This document shows positions 55,289 through 64,000 of a DNA stretch of 64,000 nucleotides, one piece after another. The notes below the pieces were generated by a model. It did no database searches, was not told the origin of the DNA, and saw only the letters and a list, made by a program, of their open reading frames with translations. How positions within the stretch are numbered: the stretch's first letter is position 1; each line of letters begins with the position of its first letter. This DNA is from Evernia prunastri (lineage: Eukaryota > Ascomycota > Lecanoromycetes > Lecanorales > Parmeliaceae), in assembly GCA_003184365.1 (NCBI GenBank), contig NKYR01000007.1, positions 1-64,000 on the forward strand, read 5' to 3'. The position numbers and the translations under genes were made by a program.

Positions 55289-56333
55289 ATGGCTCCTCGC
55301 AAGGAAAAGACGGAGAAGGCCACTGCAGATCAAGGTGACTCAATCGATCATTCGGCCCTAGGACTCAGTATCTAAATCTGCAGAGTAGGAAGTGCAATGA
55401 TAGTCGACTACCTGAGTATGTCTCTCTCATCTTAAATTGACCCTGTGCCGATTACTGATCCTTGCAGAGAAGCAGAAGTTCGTGAACCTGGGTGTTCTCA
55501 GTGATTATGGTGTGACTGAACTTGCCCTTTGACATCAGCCGGCCCTACTCTGTGAGCAGTGGTCCTATACATCGGCCATCCTTATCATCAATTCCCAGCA
55601 TCTAACACCTGTTGCAACGCAGGCAACAGACATCTCAGCCAACCTGCACAACAAAGTCACCAAGAGTAGGATTGATGCCCATGATTGTGTGGGATGGGAA
55701 TGGCTTACGCCACCTTAGCCTACGCTGCCAAGACCCTGAAAGAGCTACATGAGTCCCAGGTCATCGCTGGCAAGGGCGCTGGCACGTTTTACCTGGCAGG
55801 ACACATTGCACAGGCAAGTGGCTAATCTTACGACATGCAGGGAAGCAGTGGGTCTATCATGCGGTCCAAGACCCGGACGACGCCATGAGCCTCGAAGATC
55901 TCGCAGCTATGGATAAGGAGATAGCAGGCCTCCGTGAAGATATAAATACCGCCAAAGCCAACGAGAAGCTCATGCGGGCAAACCTCATCTCCGTCAACGC
56001 TACACTCTCCACCGAGGAACTCCGCAGCAGCGTATCCCTGCTAGATCTGGAGAGGAATGAAATCAAGGCGCGATTAGGTCCTTTGAGGACGGGCAATGTG
56101 AAGCCGGTGTTGCCCGAGGAGAAAGAGGCGGTGGACAAGGCGTGGAGGGAGTGGTCGAGGAAGGCAAGCGGGAGGAAGAAGATTTGCATGGAGCTCTGGG
56201 CCGTCAGTACGGAGGAGATGGAGCCGGGGAAGACGAAGGAGGAGCTCTGGGTATGGGCGCTGCTTGGTGTGATGTGGCATGTTTGCTAACGTTGATTCAT
56301 GCAGGAGGAGCTGGGTCTGGAGGGGGATGAGTA
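55289..56333 (+). CDS. HOP2: Meiotic recombination protein Hop2 (PSMC3IP/TBPIP family)
   Basis: The meiotic partner of Mnd1 that stimulates Dmc1/Rad51 strand exchange and homologous pairing. Eight exons give a consistent 213-residue protein: 55289-55334, 55389-55415, 55468-55477, 55539-55551, 55623-55665, 55719-55781, 55841-56250 and 56304-56333. The winged-helix N-terminus is spread over tiny exons and reads SAMIVDYLKKQNRPYSATDI, then SANLHNKVTK and AKTLKELHESQVIAGK. It ends GKQWVYHAVQDP, then a coiled coil (LEDLAAMDKEIAGLREDINT) and a C-terminal helical part with WREWSRKASGRKKIC. The sixth intron must start with GCACGT to keep frame, an unusual GC donor. Expression is probably meiotic. Confidence 0.85.
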
Positions 56334-57380
56334 GACGTCATGATGGGATCAATGTTGATTTTAGTGGCTGATTTTCGATATGGGGACATGGGTCGATGTA
56401 ATATGGCTATCTTGCCAGAGCTAGTTACCTTGAGGAATCAGTGAAGAGGAAGAAAGGAAGCCTATTAGCATATCTTAGAATCATCTGTCCATTAGCTTGC
56501 AAGCAAGCTATAGAAGCGCTCCTTCTTTTTAAAATCAAAGAGGATTGGGGAGGTAAAGGATGAAAAAGGATGAATAGATTGCTCATCTCGATTACGGCTA
56601 TGTACCTAGTAATCGAGTCATCGGAATGGCAAGATTTGTCTATCCGGTTCTTTCGTCTTCCTTTTTGGTGAATTGGAGCATCATGTGTTGCAGTTAACAG
56701 CCCTCGTGACACCTTGACATGGTTGCATCCTGTCTTAACACTGCCCAAATATTGAAAGTAGAGTAACTTATATACAATCTCAATACTACTTTACTCGACC
56801 TCTTCTTTTCTTTTTTCTCCCAAACATTCATCTACTCTACATCAACCCAAATTCACCTACGTTTTATGTACATTTACCAAGCGCGATATATACTTACATT
56901 ACGACTACGTACTCGGTAAAGGTACGTAGCTTACCTTACGGGTGGAGCGGTTATCCAGGGATAAGCCTATAAGGTACCTTATCTATTGGGGCGGTACGCT
57001 AAGATAAGCCTTGTGCCGAGGATGTGAAATTGCAGAAGAACTAGGAATCCGATAGCGGATTGAGACCCGAGGAGTGGGAGTGGAGTCGTTAGTGACGAGA
57101 GTGAGGACCCTGAATCTCCGCAATTCAATACTCCACTTTACTCTACTCTATCTAATAAATACTAGAAACATTTCATTTTATTTCATTACATACATACCCA
57201 CACAAGCTTCACCATTCCTCACTCATTCACCCATTCACCTCCTCACTACTCACTCTCAATCCAATCCATAAATCCAGAGAGAGAAAGAGATAGAGAGAGA
57301 GAGAGGCCTATTCTTCGCGCAGCAGCACCTTCCTTCCTACAACTGTTGCCAGTCGCGTCCAATCAATCCTATCCGCCGTC
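56334..57380. other. Intergenic region and CCCH-gene leader
   Basis: About 1.05 kb without a supportable gene. TACCTTA/GGTACGTAG motifs lie at 56925-56980 and a GA-rich microsatellite at 57275-57306, just upstream of the zinc-finger gene, where it is probably in the 5' leader. Confidence 0.6.
57275..57306. repeat. GA-rich microsatellite
   Basis: A run of GAGAGA units with a few interruptions, about 75 bp before the CCCH-protein start codon. Confidence 0.85.
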
Positions 57381-59400
57381 ATGGCGGATTTCCTCCCTCA
57401 ACAAACCGCCTCGAGACCCTTACCCGAGTTCCTGCCAAGCTCCCCACCCGACCAAGCAATCTTCAACAACCTTCCGCAACAGTCAAACTCTACCCAAACC
57501 CGCAATGGCAATGGCATCCAGCATCGGCAGTCCGCAGATTTTAGGCCAAACGGCGCCGCAGCATACACCAATGGTAACGGTGCTATGCCTGTCCCAAACG
57601 GCTTGCCTCACCAGATCCCCAACGCTGGCTCGCGACATCGAGGTACAATGAGTATGGGAGCATTTGATGGTCCACGAAGTCCTCCAAACACCAAAAGTAA
57701 GGCCCCACAACACGGTGATCAAACGGGCTCAGACAAGACGTACTCATCATGTGCCCGCAGATACTTCTCATGTCCCTTGCAAATTCTTCAGATCAGGACA
57801 GTGCCAAGCGGGGAAAGCGTGCCCCTTCTCCCACTCGACCGATGTCACAACGGTCGATACGCCTTGTAAATATTTTGCCAAGGTACTGGAGGTCCAAATC
57901 AAGCTTCTCGAAGCCACGTACTGACTTATCGGGTAGGGCAACTGCAAGTTCGGAGCAAAATGCGCACTGGCACACATCCTTCCGAATGGAAGGAGGGTTA
58001 ACCGGCCCAACCCACCTGCTGGAGGACAACTCAATCTCGGCGGCAGGCTGGAGCCTCATCTATACCAACAATCAGATCCTGCTTTGGCACACTCACTTCT
58101 AGCTCAGCAAGCGAATGGAGCTCCAATACCTTTTGGTCATCAGACCCCGTCGTATGCAGAGAGTGAATACGCCATCCAACAGAAGCTTCACGAGAACGTG
58201 CCAACGATAGACACGGGCTACGCATCACGCCACGGTTCTACTTATGGCTCGCCTCGGGAGGATAGTCGATTACCAATTTCGCCCGTTGCCCACCTCAGTA
58301 CCCTTGACGCGCCTATGCCAGCCTCTTTCGACAGTCAAGGAATTTCCTACATTGCCAGGCACGGCGCCGTTGCGGCGTCTGTCCCTTCCAAGTTTGGCCT
58401 CGAATCGCCTCCTGGATCACTACCGAAAAAAGTTGCTCTACCTACAGACACTATCAGGAATTTACACAGCTCAGTATATCCAAGAGAGGCCCGTGCAAAG
58501 GGCCCAGATCTGGGATCGTCACCTCTAGGGTCTGGTGACGAAGGCTTTGGCCAGCGTATTATGCATTCTAAACGAGTAGCCAGGCCGGGCATGATGTCAG
58601 CAAGTCTACCAAGAGGTCGGGGGCATGTGAGCGATGACTGGGATGATGGCTTTATTTTTGGTGGAGAGGAAGACTTTCTGCCCACCAGCCTTGATGATCT
58701 ACTTACCCCACAAGAGAAGATGCGAAGGTTATCGAGAACAGAAAAGGAACCCAAGAATCTACGTGACAGTCTCAGTGGGGTGGGCACCCCGGCCGATCCA
58801 TCCAGCAAAGTGGGCTCTCCAGCCACGGGTAGCCCGTCCCGCTACGGTACATTCTTTGCCCGTCAAAAGCAGGATGAAAGTAGCAATAACGCTGCTTCGG
58901 CATTTGGGCACGTTGGCTCTCCTCTCCGGAACTCGTCCCTCCACACGCTCGCCAGCCCCCCTCTCCGCGCCACGAAAGTCCCAGGGGACACGTCGCCAGC
59001 CTTCGCCAGTCCACCTCGGCAATCCTCCATGTCCATGATATCCCAGCAACTAGCACGTGCGCGGATCTCGTCTCAAACGGCAGAGTCGAATGACAATGCC
59101 AACCCTGCTACTAATCACAACAACAGCCTCCAGCCTGGCGGGACCCGCCATGCTTCCTTGTCTTCCAACCCCGCGAACCGTGTACTCTCTTCATCTAGCG
59201 CTGGTGGTACCGGTAGGATTGATGAGGAGCAAGGGGAGGGCGTCTTCTCCATGGAAGAAGAAGAGGACGATCATCGGAAACGATACAGTGGGAACGCCTG
59301 GGGTTACAATTCCGGGAAAGGCTCCCCTCGACTGGGCGCCATCGGCTCCGGTAGAAGCGGTGGTGTAGACGGCAAGGATTATTGGAACGGAATTGCATGA
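57381..59400 (+). CDS. CCCH-type zinc-finger protein, probably RNA-binding
   Basis: Exons are 57381-57696, 57761-57882 and 57937-59400, totalling 633 residues in frame. Two C-x7-C-x5-C-x3-H fingers lie near residues 110-155. The first is PCKFFRSGQCQAGKACPFSH; the second, PCKYFAKGNCKFGAKCALAH, is completed across the second intron. The rest is largely disordered and Ser/Pro/Gly-rich, with a short conserved-looking acidic/aromatic block (DDWDDGFIFGGEEDFLPTSL, then LLTPQEKMRRLSR) near residue 335. Tandem CCCH fingers of this type usually bind RNA; the layout resembles fission yeast Cps3-like proteins, but that name is not certain. It converges with the glucosyltransferase gene. Confidence 0.85.
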
Positions 59401-59902
59401 AATGAATGGCCCACTTTTTTATGATTGGAGATTTGGATCCTTGGATCGAAAAGCTATAGTGCTTGACGATATATTCCCTTCTGTTCTGGAAGGCATTGAT
59501 TGGAAAGGGCAAGCGTGGCGGGACGATTAGGTATCGTTCAAAGCCGACACGGGTTTGAGGCGGCTTGGATGACTAGCGGTTAGCGTGCGAATGTTTGGTG
59601 CTCGTATTTCAAGCGGTGGGCGATTCTATTCTGCCGGATGCAGATCGGCGTTTGGAATCTCGGTGGTTCCTTTAAGGGGGTTGGTGTCAGGACGAGGTAA
59701 ATAGCACACGGAGCTTGAGCTGGTTCCGGAAGGTAGAAAGAAAGAGTAAATAGAAATTTAGAGAAAAACGGAAAGATCAATCCGTCAAAGTCCTGGATTC
59801 ATTGATTGACACACGGAACAGAGGAATTGGATACTACTGTACATATTCTATTCTAAACAGCAAGAGGACCGGAATCTCTATATCGTCCCGCGCCCCATGA
59901 TC
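59401..59902. other. Convergent 3' intergenic region
   Basis: About 500 bp between the zinc-finger gene and the glucosyltransferase gene. No feature beyond 3' flanks. Confidence 0.6.
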
Positions 59903-62900
59903 CTACAGCTCGTCCTTCTCCTTCCTCTTCCTCTCCTCATCCTCCTCCTGCAAAACCTCCTGCACATTCTCCCCTCCCCCCTCCGCCACGACCTTGCCCC
60001 CCGGCCCCCCACCAGCGGCACCCTCAAACACCTTTGCGATCTCCTCGTCGATGCCCGTCCACTCCGGCACCTGCCGCCGCGCCCGGCTCAGCTTGGGCTC
60101 TTTCGTCTCCGGGTTGTTGCACAGGTCGATGGTGCGCGCCTCGCGCAGGCTCTCGTCGCTGCACCACGTCTCGCACCAGAGCCAGTCCTGCGGCAGGCTG
60201 TGGATCGGCAGCACGTGCTGCATGTGGTTCGGCAGGTCCTGGTCCAGGTTGCTCAGGCTGGCCGGGTCCGCCGAGAGCTGGTGGTACTGCTGCCGCAGGC
60301 GGTCGCCCGCCGCCATCTCGCGGAACTTGACCAGGTCGACCACGTACAGGGCCGAGATGTGGTAAGGGCGCCCGCGGAGGAAGTTGGCCCAGTAGCCCGT
60401 CTTCCAGAAGCGGAAGCCTTCCATCGAGGTTCGCGAGTCGCACATCGGGGTGAAGCCGTAGGCGGCGCCCTGCAGGTCGTGCGTCACGAGGTCGTACATG
60501 TCCGTTCGCACAATCTGGTCCGCGTCGACGAAGATGACCTTGTCCAGGGACGTGGGGAAGAGGACGTCGAGGAAGAGGATCTTGTAGCCCCAGATCTCGC
60601 GCTGCTTCTCCGACTGGGCGCGCAGCCAGTGCGGCCATTTGTAGGTGATGAGGGAGTACTGGAAGCTGTAGTGAGCGGCCAAGGTGGGAAGGGAGGCTTT
60701 GAAGGAGGGGGAGAGGAACTGTTCGATGAACCAGAATTTGACCGTGTGTTGCGTGTGCCTCATCACGCTGACCATCATTATGTTGAGCATGCGCTCGTAG
60801 AGATGGCCGCTGGCTACAGAGAAAATATTGATGTCTGCGTGCGTGGGGGCGGACGGAGCGAGACCGACGGTGGTGAGGAGGGATGAAGCGAATTTCGTGG
60901 CTTTGGAGAGGTAGTCCATCGGTGTGCCAGGTTTGACGGATTCTTCAAGGACGTCTTCCGCTTCTTGGCCAGGGCGGCGGGAGAGACGTGGGTAGAGGGT
61001 TTTGCCTTGGAAACTCATCAGGGTGATGTCGGTACTTTCGTCGCCGGGCTGGGGGTTGTAGCCTTGCTGTCCGGCGCTGTCGATATGGAAGATCTGTTCG
61101 CTTCGGCCCGGTTGGAGCTGGATCTTCCAGTAACCTGGGTTGGCTTTGAATTGGAAGTAGCCAAGATTGGCCATGATGATTGTGTCCGCGAAATGAGGAT
61201 CCTTTTCAGTACCGAGATAGAGCTGAACCCCTCGCGGAGGCGGTCCGACGGTAACATCCCTGGAGTGACCCTCAATGAGGATATGCTCCAGTCCATATAT
61301 GGCATCGACATTTACACCTTCTTTGAGCGCGCTGAGTTTAATGTTGTCAAGATCGTGGACAGACTCCTTGGGGGCGACAAGCCAAGCGGGTGGGACATCG
61401 AGCGCCAGGTTCAACAGAGCGTCTTTGGGCAGGCCACTGAATGTTGCTTTAAGGTCGTGCAACTCTCCATCCTCGGTGAATGTGGGTCTTGCGTCAAGGA
61501 CATGGCGGTAAAACCTCTTCACAGGTAGCTCCTTCATTTTTTCCTTCGGGTTGAGGTATAGCTTGAGATGGACACCATTTAGCTCAGACAACACCTTCAA
61601 TATAGGTATCCAGCGCTGGGCTATCTCGCTTGTTGGGTCTATCGACGCCACAAGATGAATCGATGAAGTTTCCGAGTCGCCAGTCTCGATCATGGTATGG
61701 TTTCCAGCAAAGAGATGGAACTTGTTCATGCGTAGCATGGGGGCTGGCTCGAAGATGCCTTCGGGTACATCGGAGATTGTAGAGAGGGCGATAGTTGAAG
61801 ACAGTATGGCAGCATTTGATGGGTACTCCATTTGCTTCCCCGGAAAGAGATCTGCAAGGGCTTCATTTGCTGGGTCAATTCGTTTGGAACGCTCGAACTG
61901 GAATAACTGTCCAAAGTCGCTCGCTGTAAAATTGGTTTCCCTGGGAATTGGTCCAAGTAACCTACCGTTAAGCATCAGAGCTTGCTGTCCAGGCTGGAGG
62001 CCAAGCGTCTGAACAATCGGACTAAAGGTCTGCCAGAAGTCATTTGCTTGATCAATAGCTTCGCGAGAATACTCCGCATTCCAAAACTTGTCCAACCGGC
62101 TGTTCCAGGAGTCGTCATGTTCTTCAGTCTGTCCAAGGACTGTTTTCAGATTCAGAGTTGATTCCAGCCAATGAGCATCAAGATTTCGATGGCCGTCTTT
62201 CATCTGCTCCCAAAACATGATTGAGTGAGGAAAGAAGTCCGAATTAGCGCCGTTGTGGACAAACAACAACTCAATACCTTCGTGCTCTCGGCAGAATGAA
62301 ACGGCCGACATTAAAAGGTCTGAGCCTTTCTCGGAATCGAGGTCAGCGACAACAAACAATTGTGCAATTCCATGCTCCGATGGATGCCCATCCATCAGCC
62401 CCAGCAAACGTGGCAACTTTTCAAATACTTCGCTGTGCTTGAACAGGAGTTTTGCTATATCAATGATGACAATGCTGCTTTCGTCTTCAGGGATGATCAG
62501 AGCGTTTCGATGCATGATAGCCTTCTCTAAGTATTGACCGGCCAGCCAAGCGTCCTCGGGAATCATCTCTTCATAAACCTGACGTTGCATCGTTCGAAGG
62601 TCCATGTCAATCTTCTGGCTCATGGTCTGCAACCACGCCTCATTTCGAGGCATCGCCACTCCGTTGGCGAAGAACGGTGCAGGAGCCCCGTCCGCTCCAA
62701 GTCGTTTAAGATACTCCTTTGTATTCTGAACTCGAGACTCGGACCCCGTCGCGTCAAGAACAGTCTGGAATTCAGCTATATTCTGATCTCTGCGAAGGCT
62801 TCGATCTTTGATGGTGAAATCAAAATCGGCCTTATGGGCAATCGAAACCCGTTTTCCAGTCGCTGACTGTTGTGTGTTAGAAATCGAACACATATCATGA

Positions 62901-64000
62901 GAGGCGACCTACCGCTTCCAAGTACGCAAAAACAGCACTGAGTCCGTAGGTATCCAAAAGGTGATACACAATCTTTGCCTGGTCTATGGCAGCCGCTGAG
63001 GATGCCATAGGCACTATACCAAAGCGAATCGGTATCTTGCGCTTGACGAAAGTCTGTAGGGTTTCTACGAGCAGCTCGACGTCTTTTACGTCCGTCAGAT
63101 CAAGTGGTATGATGACATTGTGAATATCGCGCCGGACCTGAGGCAGTTGGCCAGGGTATGTTCGCTGCAGAAGCTGCAACGCAAATTAGTATCATACCGT
63201 ATCTTTTAGTATAGATTCATACTTACTGCAGAAGTATGGGTGGGCCAGCCGCTATACCGCTTGTCTTTTTCAATGTCGTTAAGCCAGACAATGACTTTAC
63301 CGCCCTCAAGGTCATCACGGTAGTCATAACGCTGTGCGTCGCCTTCTACTTTAGAGCTGGCAATGGCCTCGTGCGATAGGATCTGCACTGCCTCTGATCC
63401 ACTAAATCCAATCTCACGCAGGTTATTCACAATGGAGCGTTCACGTCGCAGCTGTTCGAGCAGTCCAAAAGCGTCCATCTGCCGAGCCTGCACTTGCATC
63501 CCGTTCATCCATATGACATTGTACCCTGCTGGCAAAAAGACGTTACGATTGAGACTGTGTTCTTTCACAAAATCTGTAGATGCATTAAGTTTGGTTATTG
63601 CTGAAGAGTGTTTGGGAAAGTCTTGAGAGACCTTAACCAAAGTGTCAAAAGGGTCATCGCTTGCCATCACGAAGCTTGCAGTTTTGAGGCCAAGACCCAA
63701 TAGCTCTTTAGACGACAAAGGCTTGAGATCTGCTACTTCTTCCATCTCTAAGAGAAACTCTCCCGCAGCTGCTCCGTTTCCTGCCGAGAGCCCTTGATCA
63801 TCTGCCTCTTCTGATCCAGCAGCTCTGTCGTCAATGACAATATAGTCTGTTCTCTTGAGAGCAAGCTCTATCCCATAACCGTTTACCACCAATGGCTTTG
63901 CTGATTGAGACTGAGAGGGCCTGTACCGAATTCGATATGACGTCCGACCATTACGAGCCGTGGTACTTATCGTTTGGTGGAATTGACTGAAAAGAGGGGA
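59903..64000 (-). CDS. UDP-glucose:glycoprotein glucosyltransferase (UGGT), 5' end outside window
   Basis: The ER folding sensor that re-glucosylates misfolded glycoproteins so that calnexin can rebind them. Only the C-terminal three quarters or so is present; the gene continues past 64000. In order the window shows NGYGIELALKRTDYIVIDDR (family signature), a region with QVQARQMDAFGLLEQLRRER, an intron near 63232-63175, then IHNVIIPLDLTD, a second intron near 62909-62850, and the long last exon. The GT24 catalytic domain starts INIFSVASGHLYERM and contains the DxD-bearing VIFVDADQIVRTDMYDL, GYWANFLRGRPYHISALY and LPQDWLWCETWCSD. The protein ends in KDEL, the ER-retrieval signal. The last 700 bases are GC-rich relative to the upstream exon. 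Confidence 0.93.

Noticed and set aside
59897..60886. A 329-residue plus-strand reading opposite the glucosyltransferase C-terminus
   Set aside because: Composition (Leu/Arg/Val-rich, repetitive) and exact overlap with the conserved GT24 domain mark it as an antisense shadow.
1..64000. tRNA, rRNA and CRISPR-like arrays
   Set aside because: I looked for T-loop and repeat-spacer patterns by eye and saw none; a covariance-model search would be needed to exclude a tRNA with certainty.

Overview
The window is nuclear DNA from a filamentous ascomycete (Pezizomycotina). Most genes are split by 45-80 bp introns with GT/AG ends. Proteins such as Atg9, Vid27, the Skt5/Chs4-type chitin synthase activator, PTH11-like rhodopsin-domain receptors and Zn2Cys6 regulators belong to that group. 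The species cannot be named from the sequence. Exon joins were checked by hand for reading frame; where the exon lengths sum to a whole number of codons this is stated.

Layout. About 0.9-16 kb is an accessory-looking block: a rhodopsin-domain membrane protein, a badly broken O-methyltransferase relic, a short-chain dehydrogenase, a DHA2-type MFS transporter divergent from a Zn2Cys6 regulator, a doubtful small gene, and a DAL5-like MFS permease. It is followed by an intergenic stretch with a perfect 36-bp inverted repeat. From 16.8 kb on the genes are mostly conserved housekeeping genes: VID27, AP-1 beta-adaptin, a HIRIP3-like DEK_C protein, TRM10, OXR1, COG6, ATG9, a mitoferrin, a Sap1/Yta6-type AAA ATPase, CHL1 helicase, fumarylacetoacetase, a chitin synthase activator, HOP2, a CCCH zinc-finger protein, and the C-terminal part of UDP-glucose:glycoprotein glucosyltransferase running off the right edge. 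Two decayed islands interrupt the core: 25.1-28.1 kb (rhodopsin-domain gene joined to a Baeyer-Villiger-type monooxygenase pseudogene) and 47.9-48.8 kb (patatin-like remnant).

How the genes relate. Several products act in membrane traffic and ER/Golgi quality control (AP-1 beta, COG6, ATG9, VID27, UGGT), and several in chromosome biology (CHL1, HOP2, HIRIP3-like), but this looks like ordinary dispersed gene order. The DHA2 transporter and Zn2Cys6 regulator share one divergent promoter and may be functionally linked.

Most notable observations: a 5-nt micro-exon in CHL1 that encodes part of the Walker A motif; 10-nt and 13-nt micro-exons in HOP2; a CaaX prenylation box that exists only after splicing of the last intron of the chitin synthase activator; tryptophan-codon-to-stop changes of a RIP-like kind in the monooxygenase relic; and the long perfect inverted repeat at 16.0 kb. 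I found no convincing new multi-gene system, rRNA, tRNA, CRISPR array or intact transposon.
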